From: DATARH01 sp050246595
Lineage (GTDB): Bacteria; Pseudomonadota; Alphaproteobacteria; ATCC43930; CGMCC-115725
Direction of reading: 5' to 3'
Assembly (NCBI GenBank): GCA_050246595.1
Contig: JBFWVT010000011.1
Span: forward strand, 1 to 64,000
Length of the DNA stretch: 64,000 bases
A program made the translations under genes and the position numbers. Of this stretch, positions 42,529 to 50,849 are shown piece by piece (the stretch's first letter is position 1; every line of letters begins with the position of its first letter). Under the pieces are notes generated by a model. The model did no database searches, was not told the origin of the DNA, and saw only the letters and a program-made list of their open reading frames with translations.

Positions 42529-43101
42529 TCAGGCGAGCGGCGGCAGCCGCGGATTGGGCAGGTCGCGCGGCAGGATGCCCGACGCGCGCGGGTCCTCGAA
42601 GCGCAACGGTTGCCGGTCGTAGACGACGAAACCGGCCCGCTGGTAATGACCGAGCGCCTTCGGGTGGTCGTAGCTGCGGGTGTGCACCCAGAGCCGCCGA
42701 AGCGGCCGCGACCAGGCCTGATCGATCGCCGCCCGCAGCAGAAACGGACCGAGGCGGCGGCCGATGAATTCCGGGACCAAGCCGAAATAGCATAATTCGG
42801 TCTCGTTGGGCGCCGCCGTGTCCAGCTCAAAATACCCGGCCGGCACCCCGCCCACATGGAGCACGAAAATCTCGGTCGTCTCCTTCCGGATCTGTCCGGC
42901 CAGCACGGCATCGTCGAGCAGCCGGCGCTCGAACCACAGCCACGGCGTGCCAACCGTTTCGTATAGATACCGATAGAACGAAACCGTGCAGTCCTCGGCG
43001 CGCATCAGCGCGAGTTTCGTCATGGGGGCCGGCACCGGCGGCGTTCGCGGCTTCTCGCGCATTTCCAGGTAGGTAATGACATCGTCGAGAAGAGCCGGCA
43101 T
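42529..43101 (-). CDS. GNAT-family N-acetyltransferase
   Basis: A 190-residue GNAT acetyltransferase. The acetyl-CoA loop corresponds to GLVPEFIGRRLGPFLLRAAI, preceded by VGGVPAGYFELD and followed by HYQRAGFVVYDR, the usual beta-bulge and C-terminal strand. The N-terminus carries a Pro-rich stretch and WLWFERRLLDD. The acceptor substrate is unknown. It is the last gene of a minus-strand run, 6 bases after the sulfurtransferase. Confidence 0.82.
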   Translation of the reverse strand: MPALLDDVITYLEMREKPRTPPVPAPMTKLALMRAEDCTVSFYRYLYETVGTPWLWFERRLLDDAVLAGQIRKETTEIFVLHVGGVPAGYFELDTAAPNETELCYFGLVPEFIGRRLGPFLLRAAIDQAWSRPLRRLWVHTRSYDHPKALGHYQRAGFVVYDRQPLRFEDPRASGILPRDLPNPRLPPLA

Positions 43102-43107
43102 CGGCTT

Positions 43108-43974
43108 TTATCCCCTCGCCGGCCCGGTCTCGATCGGCGGGCCGTCCGGCAGACCCCATTCCGACCAGGAGCCGTCGTAAACGGCCGCGTCGGAATGACC
43201 AAGCAGGTGGGCCGCGAAGGCGACCGCGCAGGCGGTGACCCCGGAGCCGCAGCTCGTCACGATCGGCCGGTCGAGACGAACCCCGGCCTTGTCGAAAAGC
43301 CGTTGCAGCTCCTCGGCGCTTCTGATCCGGCGGGTCTGCGGGTCGGTGACCTGGTCGAACGGCAGGTTGCGGCTGCCCGGAATATGGCCTTGCCGCCGCC
43401 CCGGCCAGGTTTCCGGCGCGGTGCCCTCGAAACGGCCCGCAGCGCGGGCATCGACGACCTGTTCGCGGTGGCCCCCGAGATCGGCGATCAGCGCCATCTT
43501 GTCGCGCACCAGCTCGGGTCTGAAGCGGGAGGTAAAGCTGCGCGGCGGGATCTTTGGCGCGCCAGTTTCGAGCGGCCGACCCTCCGCCTTCCAGCGCGGC
43601 AGGCCGCCGTCGAGCAGTGCGACATTGTCGTGGCCGAACAGCCTTAGCATCCACCAGGCGCGCCCGGCCGAGGACAGGCCGGCCGTATCGTAGACAATGA
43701 CCCGGTCGCTGTTGCCGATGCCGCGCTCGGCCATTTTCGCCGCAAAACGCTCGGCCGACGGGATCATATGCGGCAGGGCGGTGCCAGGTTCGGCGACATC
43801 GTCGATGTCAAAGAACACCGCCCCCGGAATATGGCCGGAATCGTAGCCCTCGCGCGCGGTCGGGGTGATCCCCGGCTGTTTGTACGAGCTGTCAAGCACC
43901 CGGACATCAGGATCGTCGAGATGCGCCGCCAGCCACTCGGTGCTGACCAGCGCATCGGGTCGGGCATAGGGCAT
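43108..43974 (-). CDS. sseA: 3-mercaptopyruvate sulfurtransferase
   Basis: A 288-residue protein with two rhodanese domains. The active cysteine is C242 in CGSGVTA, the signature of mercaptopyruvate sulfurtransferases rather than thiosulfate rhodanese (CRxGxx). The N-terminal domain is inactive, with DTAGLSSAG at the equivalent position. It would move sulfur from 3-mercaptopyruvate to thiol acceptors. It is followed by the GNAT gene and preceded on the same strand by AlaX and cysteine synthase, a loose sulfur/thiol neighbourhood. Confidence 0.9.
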   Translation of the reverse strand: MPYARPDALVSTEWLAAHLDDPDVRVLDSSYKQPGITPTAREGYDSGHIPGAVFFDIDDVAEPGTALPHMIPSAERFAAKMAERGIGNSDRVIVYDTAGLSSAGRAWWMLRLFGHDNVALLDGGLPRWKAEGRPLETGAPKIPPRSFTSRFRPELVRDKMALIADLGGHREQVVDARAAGRFEGTAPETWPGRRQGHIPGSRNLPFDQVTDPQTRRIRSAEELQRLFDKAGVRLDRPIVTSCGSGVTACAVAFAAHLLGHSDAAVYDGSWSEWGLPDGPPIETGPARG

Positions 43975-43994
43975 GGCGGCTCCTCGTTGCAGGC

Positions 43995-44040
43995 GGACCG
44001 CCGGCGTCTCGCCGGCATGCCGGCCGGAGGCCGGCGATCC
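43995..44040. repeat. Solo copy of the GGACCGCCGGCGTC palindromic module
   Basis: A 46-bp near-palindrome running GGACCGCCGGCGTCTCG...CCGGCGATCC. The same module forms the core of MITE copies C (54622-54691) and, in shorter form, A (21372-21406). Here it stands alone between the sulfurtransferase and AlaX genes, followed by TTTTTAT on the plus strand. Confidence 0.7.
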
Positions 44041-44050
44041 TTTTTATCGG

Positions 44051-44761
44051 CTATCCGGCGAAAGCGATAATGACGCGCCGGTTCTGCCGGCCCTTGCTTT
44101 CGATCTTAGCGACCGCGACCGGGCCGATCTCGGCGGTGTCGCGGATATGCGTGCCGCCGCACGGCTGGAGATCGATCCCGGAAATCTCGACCAAACGGAC
44201 CCTTCCGACACCGGTCGGCGGTTTGACCGACATCGTGCGCACCAGTTCAGGGCGGGCGGCGAGTTCGTCGTCGCCGATCCAGCGCGGCGCCACGGCATGT
44301 CCGGAGGCGATCAGCGCGTTGAGGCTGGCGGCGATCGCCTCGCGGTCGAGGCTTGCCCCCGGTACGTCGAAATCGAGCCTGCCGCGCCCGTCAGAGACCT
44401 GCCCTCCGGTCACCGCGCCCGGCACGACCGCGCAGAGCAGATGCAAGCAGGTGTGCATGCGCATCAGCCGGTAGCGCCGCTCCCAATCGATCTCGGCCGT
44501 GATCTCGGCGCCAGGTTCCGGCAGCACGGACCCCGGCGCGGGGACATGGATCACCTCGTCGGGACCCTCACCCTTGATCGTGTCGGCAATCGCGACCGCG
44601 GCGCCGGAGGCGAGCCGCAGAACGCCGGTATCGCCCGGCTGGCCGCCGCCCATCGGATAGAACACGGTTCGGTCGAGGCGGATGCCGCGCGAATCGGCCG
44701 CGGCGACCCGCGCCGTACAGGACCGGACGTAGGCGTCGTCGCGGAACACAAGTTCGGTCAT
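44051..44761 (-). CDS. Alanyl-tRNA editing protein (AlaX-type)
   Basis: A 236-residue stand-alone editing domain that hydrolyses Ser- or Gly-tRNA(Ala). Zinc ligands are H103 and H107 (HTCLHLL) and C201 and H205 (CGGTHI). The N-terminal domain has the Gly-rich FYPMGGGQPGDTG of AlaRS editing domains. It lies 1 base from the cysteine synthase stop on the same strand, so cotranscription is likely. Confidence 0.9.
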   Translation of the reverse strand: MTELVFRDDAYVRSCTARVAAADSRGIRLDRTVFYPMGGGQPGDTGVLRLASGAAVAIADTIKGEGPDEVIHVPAPGSVLPEPGAEITAEIDWERRYRLMRMHTCLHLLCAVVPGAVTGGQVSDGRGRLDFDVPGASLDREAIAASLNALIASGHAVAPRWIGDDELAARPELVRTMSVKPPTGVGRVRLVEISGIDLQPCGGTHIRDTAEIGPVAVAKIESKGRQNRRVIIAFAG

Positions 44762-44762
44762 G

Positions 44763-45767
44763 TCACGTGTCCAGCCAGTGAGGAACCGGCAGGTTGCGCT
44801 CCTTCAGAAAGGCCGGGTTGAACAGCTTCGATTGGTAGCGCGTACCCGAATCGGCGAGGATCGTCACGATCGTCTTGCCCGGCCCGAGTTCCCGGGCCAG
44901 CCGGATCGCGCCGGCGATGTTGATCGCGGTCGAGCCGCCGAGCACCAGCCCCTCATCGGTCACGAGGTCGAACAGGATCGGCAGCGCCTCCTCGTCGGTG
45001 ATCTGGTACTGGCCGTCGGGGGTGAAGCCTTCGAGATTCCGGGTCTCGCGGTTGTTGCCGATCCCCTCGGTGATCGAGCTGCCTTCCGGCTTGAACTCGC
45101 GGCGCGCGTACCAGGAGTAGATGCCGGAGCCCATCGGGTCGGACAAGTAGATCTTTACCCCCGGATTGCGCTCCTTCAAGGCGATACCGACCCCGGACAG
45201 CGTGCCGCCGGTGCCGACCGAGCAGGTGAAACCGTCGATCTTGCCGTCGGTCTGGGTCCAGATTTCGGGGCCGGTGGTCTCCAAATGGGCGCGGCGGTTG
45301 GCGAGATTGTCGAACTGGTTGGCCCAGATCGCGCCGTTCGGTTCCTTTGCGGCGATCTCCTCGGCGAGGCGGCCGGAATAGCGCACGTAATTGTTGGGAT
45401 TGGTGTAGGGGACGGCCGGGACGAGGCGCAGATCGACGCCGCAGAGCAGCAGCATATCTTTCTTTTCCTGGCTCTGCGTCTCGGGCATGACGATGATGGT
45501 GCGATAGCCGCGCGCGTTGCCGACCAGCGCCAGCCCAATGCCGGTATTGCCGGCGGTGCCCTCGACGACGACCCCGCCGGGTTTGAGAAGGCCTTTTTCC
45601 TCGGCATCCTTGATGATGAAGAGGGCGGCGCGGTCCTTGACCGAACCGCCGGGGTTGAGGAACTCGGCCTTGCCGAGGATCGTGCAGCCGGTCGCCTCGG
45701 AGGCGCGGCGCAGCTTGATGAGGGGGGTGTTGCCGACCGTGCCGACAAACCCGTCGCTTATGTCCAT
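44763..45767 (-). CDS. Cysteine synthase A family protein
   Basis: A 334-residue PLP-dependent O-acetylserine sulfhydrylase-type enzyme that makes cysteine from O-acetylserine and sulfide. K44 in NPGGSVKDRA is the PLP lysine, with TAGNTGIGLA and VGTGGTLSGVG loops. It has an extended C-terminal region (KLFNPAFLKERNLPVPHWL) and a longer SDPMGSGIYSWYARREF insertion than CysK, as in bacterial 'cysteine synthase A' homologues related to eukaryotic CBS. The start at 45767 is preferred; a longer in-frame start at 45830 adds a Pro-rich tail. Confidence 0.9.
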   Translation of the reverse strand: MDISDGFVGTVGNTPLIKLRRASEATGCTILGKAEFLNPGGSVKDRAALFIIKDAEEKGLLKPGGVVVEGTAGNTGIGLALVGNARGYRTIIVMPETQSQEKKDMLLLCGVDLRLVPAVPYTNPNNYVRYSGRLAEEIAAKEPNGAIWANQFDNLANRRAHLETTGPEIWTQTDGKIDGFTCSVGTGGTLSGVGIALKERNPGVKIYLSDPMGSGIYSWYARREFKPEGSSITEGIGNNRETRNLEGFTPDGQYQITDEEALPILFDLVTDEGLVLGGSTAINIAGAIRLARELGPGKTIVTILADSGTRYQSKLFNPAFLKERNLPVPHWLDT

Positions 45768-45828
45768 CGCCTCACTCTCCGTCCGGGCGGCGTCGGGCGA
45801 GAGAGTAGCGGCGGGCGGCGGAGGCGGC

Positions 45829-45850
45829 AATTCCCTGCTAACAGGGAAAT
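45829..45850. repeat. TTCCCTG palindrome, copy 3
   Basis: AATTCCCTG, a CTAA loop, CAGGGAAAT. It lies 62 bases upstream of the cysteine synthase start, in contrast to copies 1 and 2, which lie just past gene ends. Confidence 0.55.
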
Positions 45851-45852
45851 CT

Positions 45853-46147
45853 TTTCGCCCTCGCGCGCAAATGGTTGAAACAGCGAGAGATCGGCGGCGG
45901 GCGCAGGGAATTTTCCGGGACGAGCAGGGAACGGTTTCGCGGATTCAGGGATCGCCGGGAAATATACTCGCCGCGGTTCGGATGAAAGCAGGGGCTTATC
46001 TGGGACCGGAGAGGTCGAAATTCAACCCGCGACCAGAGTACCAGGGACGCTGGGGATGAGCGTGCCTGAGCTACGATAACGCAAAGCGCTTGTCCGAAAT
46101 TACAGTGTATGCAACACTCCGCGCGGAGGTTGCATAGGAGCAAGATT
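45853..46147. other. Gap with CAGGGAA half-repeats before the lysozyme cassette
   Basis: No gene is recognised. Between 45902 and 45965 the CAGGGAA/CCGGGAA half-sites recur in direct order, related to the TTCCCTG palindromes. The last part (from about 46060) already has the lower GC of the following cassette and ends with the AGGAGC ribosome site of the lysozyme. Confidence 0.4.
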
Positions 46148-46852
46148 ATGATCTGGCCGTTGCTGTTGCTCTTCCTGCTCTGCCAACCTGCGGTTGGTCT
46201 GGCACAGGAAGTATCGGACGATCAACAGCGCTTCGTGTCTGGAAGTCTGCTCGAGGATATCGGCCAGCCACCGCTGGGAGCCGCGGAACTCCAGGCTGTA
46301 AGGCCCCTGCTCCCGGTTGCGTTGAATATGATCAAGGAATTCGAACAGTGGCAGCCAAACGCTTATAATGATCCCGCCGGATTTTGTACGATAGGCTATG
46401 GCCATCTAATCTCTCTAAACCGTTGCGAACAGATCGCGCTAGGACGATGGGCGAGACCTCTAACAGAAGCCGAAGGCATCAAACTGCTGAACGACGATAC
46501 AGCAAGTGCCCGTTTGGCGATTCAACGATTTGTGTCAGTAGACCTCGACAATGAAGAATTTGGAGCGCTGACGTCATTCGTCTTCAATATTGGAAAGGGA
46601 AATTTTTTTAGGTCCACCCTGCTGCGATTATTAAATGATGAGCGATACGAGCTTGCTGAAAAGGAGTTCGCGCGCTGGATACGATCAAGGGGCAAAGTGA
46701 TGCGTGGCCTAATCGTAAGGCGCTCGTGCGAGGCAACTCTTTTCGCTGGCTACTTAGACTATCCCAATGACCAGTTTAACCGGAACAGTTGCGGCGTCCT
46801 GGGCATCGCTTCGGACGCAGGTCCTTCGATCGATATAGAAACAGGAGAATAA
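46148..46852 (+). CDS. Secreted phage-type lysozyme (GH24)
   Basis: A 234-residue muramidase of the T4/P22 lysozyme family with a signal peptide (MIWPLLLLFLLCQPAVGLAQ). The catalytic triad fits E66, D75 and T81 within EFEQWQPNAYNDPAGFCTIGYGH. The N-terminal 45 or so residues after the signal are unusual for the family. Extra cysteines (C80, C93) and the signal suggest a secreted or periplasmic cell-wall hydrolase, not a cytoplasmic endolysin. The start uses AGGAGC 6 bases upstream. Local GC is lower than the surroundings. No other phage genes are adjacent. Confidence 0.85.
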   Translation: MIWPLLLLFLLCQPAVGLAQEVSDDQQRFVSGSLLEDIGQPPLGAAELQAVRPLLPVALNMIKEFEQWQPNAYNDPAGFCTIGYGHLISLNRCEQIALGRWARPLTEAEGIKLLNDDTASARLAIQRFVSVDLDNEEFGALTSFVFNIGKGNFFRSTLLRLLNDERYELAEKEFARWIRSRGKVMRGLIVRRSCEATLFAGYLDYPNDQFNRNSCGVLGIASDAGPSIDIETGE

Positions 46853-46959
46853 AACAGGCCAGATTTTTTGATTGCATCGCCACGACATGCGCACCCTATA
46901 GTGTGGTCATTACTAAGATGGTCATTTTCTTGGCCGGCCGCAGCAACGGGAGGTAAAGC

Positions 46960-48105
46960 ATGTTGCGGAAAATACTGATGCAAATGCCTTGGTGCCTCGT
47001 CGGATTTTCACTTCTGCTCAGCGGCACCCAGACGGCCCGAGCTACCAACCATTTCAGGTGTATTGATGAATACCTTGATGAACAGGAAGGTAAGGCTCCG
47101 GCGCTGGACCTGGACATCTCTCCTTCTGATGTTGAAATTGTTGTCGGAAAAGTTATGCAGGCAATTGGATTAAAGGAAAAAAGTGTCAAGGATATCGTGA
47201 TTTACCCTTGTCGATTCGCGGACAAAGTGTTTGTCTGGGTCGCGAAACATACCTCAGACGAGACCGCTCGAAATAAAGAGCGCAATAAAAAGCGCATGGC
47301 TCTAATTAAAAAGCACATAGCCCCTGACACCGAATTCATTATCTATGATCCCACTTGGGTCCGTGAAGTGATTGGGCGGGATTATTTCCAGGCCGTTGTG
47401 TTATTCGGCCACGAGCTGGCACACCTGCTAAATCGACATTTTACCTCTAGGGCGGACCTCGATCCAAAGGAAAAAGAAACCGAAGGCGACTATTTTGCAG
47501 GCTGTGCGGTAGCTCATCTTGGTGGCGACCGGAGCGTATTTGAGAACTTGCTGGCACGACTACGCGAAGAGAAGAGTGACAAGTATCCCGACCGATTGAA
47601 GAGCCTGGAGGCCGCCGACGAGGGCTTCAGAAAATGTGAAAAGACAGTTGTCCTTGCGGGCGTCACAGTTCCGGCGCTCGGCTTAGACGCAAAATATGGA
47701 ATGCCCCCGGGACAAGTGCGCCCTGTCTCGGTCACAGTGCCGCTCATCGGGTATGTACGGGTTCCGGTGGGTTATCTCAGCGAGGGTCAGGCAATCCAAA
47801 TTTGTCTACCCACACAGGTTGACAATATACCCAGCACGACCCTATTCCGTTTTTGGCTTGTTCGAGAGGATCTGAATTTTGGCAGTCAGCCCAATATCGG
47901 GAGATTTCGAGCAATCAGCGGCAAATGCACTATTGAAGGACATGAGGGGATACTTGTGGAGAGCGTAGCGGATTCAGGAGAAAAATACATAATAGTTATA
48001 AAACAAGCGCCGAACGGCATAGTAGGAGGATTTAACAGGTCAATGGCATTCATAGGGGCGACGGTATTCGACCTTGATATCGTTCTCGATATTCGACGAA
48101 AGTAG
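46960..48105 (+). CDS. Secreted M48-like metallopeptidase
   Basis: A 381-residue protein with an N-terminal signal segment (about 1-29) and a zincin motif HELAH at 151-155; E175 in ETEGDYFAG is the likely third zinc ligand. The helix context resembles M48 peptidases, without their transmembrane helices. The C-terminal half (about 215-380) is beta-rich and unassigned. It probably acts in the envelope or outside the cell. GGGAGG precedes the ATG by 7 bases. DNA at 47161-47220 is only 24/60 GC, strikingly unlike neighbouring genes, suggesting transfer. Confidence 0.75.
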   Translation: MLRKILMQMPWCLVGFSLLLSGTQTARATNHFRCIDEYLDEQEGKAPALDLDISPSDVEIVVGKVMQAIGLKEKSVKDIVIYPCRFADKVFVWVAKHTSDETARNKERNKKRMALIKKHIAPDTEFIIYDPTWVREVIGRDYFQAVVLFGHELAHLLNRHFTSRADLDPKEKETEGDYFAGCAVAHLGGDRSVFENLLARLREEKSDKYPDRLKSLEAADEGFRKCEKTVVLAGVTVPALGLDAKYGMPPGQVRPVSVTVPLIGYVRVPVGYLSEGQAIQICLPTQVDNIPSTTLFRFWLVREDLNFGSQPNIGRFRAISGKCTIEGHEGILVESVADSGEKYIIVIKQAPNGIVGGFNRSMAFIGATVFDLDIVLDIRRK

Positions 48106-48437
48106 AGACAACCCAAGCTCAAATCTGCGATTTGGATGCAAAACAGAAAATCAATGGAGCGTTAGAGACGGAATCCCTCCGGCTTGCTGGTAGGAAATTT
48201 GCACGTCGGGCGCCTATGAGGAGCGTCAACCGTCTTTCTTGAATGTCGATCGGATGACCAATATTATATATTTAGGAGACTGAAACTGAAATGATGCGCC
48301 ATATAGATACTGGTCCGGCCGGAGTCGGCTAGAATGAAATAGCGACTGTTATTCTTTGTGTTGTCGCCGCGATTAGAAGCCGGAGTTTAGTCGTGTACGC
48401 GGGGCTGTAAAATGAATAAAGAAGCCAGGAGAAAGAG
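48106..48437. other. AT-rich gap before the CVNH-domain gene
   Basis: No gene is recognised. The region is AT-rich with TATTATATATTT-like runs near 48261-48272 that could hold a promoter for the next gene. The ribosome site AGGAGAAAGAG directly precedes the ATG at 48438. Confidence 0.35.
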
Positions 48438-49388
48438 ATGCTTGAGCGTTTTGCCTACGCGCTCGCAGTTGCTGTCGGGTGTCTTACCATCACGCTAGCA
48501 ACGGATAACGCCTACTCACAACCGGCGGGCTCCTATCAGCAGACCTGCCGGAACAGCAGGATGCAGGATGATACCCTCTATAGTTCGTGTCGCGACACGC
48601 GTGGCCGTTACCGGGATACGTCGCTGGCGCAGGTGAGCCGATGTATCGGGAGCATCTGGAACGAAAACGGGGCGCTGCGCTGCTCCCGCGGCTCTCCCCC
48701 AAACGGAACGTATCTTCGCACGTGCGATCAGGTTCGGATCGACAATGGAGTCCTTTCCGCCGAATGCCGCGCGATCGGCGGTGGCAAACGCTACACCTCA
48801 TTGGCCGATTATCAGCGTTGCTGGTCAGACATCGCCAATGTCCATGGTTTCCTGGCGTGCGATCAGGGCGATCGAGCGGCGCCGCCGGGTACATATCGCA
48901 CAACCTGCCGCGACCGGGTAATGACCGGAACGGTTCTGAAGGCTCTTTGCCTGAACAACAGACGGGGTTTCCAGAGAACGAGCATCGAGACTGCGAATTG
49001 CCAGCAGCCGATCGAAAACAGTAACGGTGAACTCCGCTGCGGTCCTCGGCCGAAACCGGGGCCGCCCCCGTCGACGGCCCAGGGATATTCCGCCGTCGAG
49101 GTGTTCAACTGCCATTCCAGCCGGCGCACGCTGGTAATCTGGAAGGCGAGCGCCAGCAATCAGAATTGGACCAGGCAGGGCGTCGTTGACTCAAGCTATA
49201 GCGGCAACCTGTGCCCGTCCGGATCGGGTCTGCGGGTCCGGCTCGATGCCGGAGCAAATCTGATCCGTGCTCTCGATACCACGTCGTGCGGGCAGGACAA
49301 CCCGACGCTCTTCAATTGCCAAGTCGGCGAACTAACCGTCGTCGGCCGCCCCGAGGGAGAGGTTCTTCCTTACACGGTCGGGTATTGA
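48438..49388 (+). CDS. Secreted protein with three CVNH-like repeats
   Basis: A 316-residue protein with a signal peptide (1-27) and three cyanovirin-N-homology-like repeats at about 30-82, 89-141 and 150-201. Each begins PxGxYxxTC or similar, has paired cysteines and ends NxNGxLxC. A separate C-terminal Cys-containing domain (214-316) of unknown type follows after a proline linker. CVNH domains bind mannose-type glycans. Three in tandem would give multivalent carbohydrate binding. It is downstream of the lysozyme and peptidase genes and likely exported. Confidence 0.82.
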   Translation: MLERFAYALAVAVGCLTITLATDNAYSQPAGSYQQTCRNSRMQDDTLYSSCRDTRGRYRDTSLAQVSRCIGSIWNENGALRCSRGSPPNGTYLRTCDQVRIDNGVLSAECRAIGGGKRYTSLADYQRCWSDIANVHGFLACDQGDRAAPPGTYRTTCRDRVMTGTVLKALCLNNRRGFQRTSIETANCQQPIENSNGELRCGPRPKPGPPPSTAQGYSAVEVFNCHSSRRTLVIWKASASNQNWTRQGVVDSSYSGNLCPSGSGLRVRLDAGANLIRALDTTSCGQDNPTLFNCQVGELTVVGRPEGEVLPYTVGY

Positions 49389-49476
49389 GTCCCACGATTT
49401 AGGGCGCTGTCACCGTTGTTTTCTCAACCGCTATAGCCATACAGCCGGAAGCAGGATTGCACTGAGGGTCTTGGAC

Positions 49477-50655
49477 GTGAGCGAAGGCGAGGCAGGCGCG
49501 CCGGTTGCGGCTGACGGGGAGCGCTCGACCGGGCTGTTGCCGGCGCAGTTGCTGCGGGCGGCGGTTCGGGGCGGGGGCGAGGTCCTGGCGGCGGCGCCGA
49601 TCGGCGAGGATCAGATCCAGCCGGCCAGCATCGATCTGCGGCTCGGCGAGGTCGCGTATCGGGTGCGCGCGAGCTTTCTGCCGGGGGCAAGGGCCAGCGT
49701 CGCCGACAAGCTCGCGCAATTGTCGATGCACCGCATCGATCTGACCCAGGGCGCGGTGCTCGAAAAGGACTGCGTCTATATCGTGAAGCTGCTCGAACAT
49801 CTCGCGCTGCGCAAACGGATGTCGGCGATGGCGAACCCGAAAAGCTCGATCGGACGGCTCGACGTGTTCGCCCGGATCATCACCGATCAGGGGATCGAGT
49901 TCGACCGGGTGCGCGAGGGGTACAAGGGGCCGCTTTACGCCGAAATCAGCCCGCTGGCGTTCAGCATTCTGGTGCGGACCGGATCAAGGCTCGTGCAGTT
50001 GCGCATCAGGCGGGGGTCGCCCTTGTTCCGCGATACGGCATTGCGGCGGCTGCATGCCGAGACGAAGCTGGTCGAGGCGGCGGAGGATGACGGGGCGGCG
50101 GGCAATGTCGAAATCCGCAACGGGCTGCCTTTTACGGTCGATGTGTCGGGCGATCCGCGCACCGGGCTGGTCGGGTTCAAGGCGCGACGGCATACCGATG
50201 TGATCGATGTCGACCGGATCGATCACTACGACCCGCGCGAGTTCTGGGAGCCGGTCTACCCGCATCACGGCGGGCGCGGTCCGCACGGGGTCGTGCTCGA
50301 TCCGAACGATTTTTACATCCTGGCATCGCGCGAGGCGGTGGTCGTGCCGCCGGATCATGCGGCGGAGATGCTGCCCTATGACGCGTTCGCCGGCGAGTTC
50401 CGGGTGCATTACGCCGGGTTTTTCGACCCCGGTTTCGGCTCGGTCGAGGCCGACGGCAGCGGCAGCCGCGCCGTGCTCGAAGTGCGCGCGCGCGAGGTGC
50501 CGTTTCTGATCGAGCACGGCCAGGTGGTCGGACGGATGCTCTACGAAAAGCTGATCGCGCGGCCGGACCGGCTCTATGGCGGCGCGATCGGGTCGTCGTA
50601 CCAGCGCCAGGGGCTGGCGCTGTCGAAGCATTTCAAGAAGGTGGCGTGGAGATAG
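49477..50655 (+). CDS. dcd: 2'-deoxycytidine 5'-triphosphate deaminase
   Basis: A 392-residue enzyme of the long alphaproteobacterial dCTP-deaminase type, made of two dUTPase-like domains. It supplies dUTP for dTMP synthesis. Segments include IDLRLGEVAYRV, PKSSIGRLDVFARIITD, YAEISPLAFSILV, and in the second half YAGFFDPGFGS. The GTG at 49477 is preferred over the TTG at 49471 because GAGGG lies 8 bases upstream of the GTG. It is followed by a cluster of hairpins (50665-50798). Confidence 0.9.
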   Translation: MSEGEAGAPVAADGERSTGLLPAQLLRAAVRGGGEVLAAAPIGEDQIQPASIDLRLGEVAYRVRASFLPGARASVADKLAQLSMHRIDLTQGAVLEKDCVYIVKLLEHLALRKRMSAMANPKSSIGRLDVFARIITDQGIEFDRVREGYKGPLYAEISPLAFSILVRTGSRLVQLRIRRGSPLFRDTALRRLHAETKLVEAAEDDGAAGNVEIRNGLPFTVDVSGDPRTGLVGFKARRHTDVIDVDRIDHYDPREFWEPVYPHHGGRGPHGVVLDPNDFYILASREAVVVPPDHAAEMLPYDAFAGEFRVHYAGFFDPGFGSVEADGSGSRAVLEVRAREVPFLIEHGQVVGRMLYEKLIARPDRLYGGAIGSSYQRQGLALSKHFKKVAWR

Positions 50656-50664
50656 GCCGCATTA

Positions 50665-50798
50665 CCCTCTCCCGCATGCGGGAGAGGGAGGCGGCGCGTG
50701 AGCGGCGACCGGGTGAGGGCGGTGATGCCGGAAGCCCTCACCCTCCCATCGCTGCGCGATGGGCCCCTCCCTCTCCCGCGGTGCGGGAGAGGGGTTTT
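50665..50798. repeat. Cluster of CTCTCCCGC-type hairpins (REP), possible terminator
   Basis: Three stems: the perfect palindrome CCCTCTCCCGCATGCGGGAG... at 50665-50688, a GGTGAGGGC/GCCCTCACC stem in the middle, and CCCTCTCCCGC/GCGGGAGAGGG at 50769-50793 followed by TTTT. The last one could terminate transcription after dcd. Nearby relatives occur at 54852 and 62771. Confidence 0.6.
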
Positions 50799-50849
50799 CC
50801 ATGCGCCCAGCCACTCACGACGCAGGCGGTCGCGGTGGCGCAAGAGCCA

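Noticed and set aside
46148..46852. Prophage remnant because of the phage-type lysozyme
   Set aside because: It has a signal peptide and no other phage gene (holin, capsid, tail, integrase) is nearby.
50665..50798. CRISPR-like array from repeated CTCTCCCGC stems
   Set aside because: The stems are palindromes of variable length without constant spacers, and no cas genes are present.
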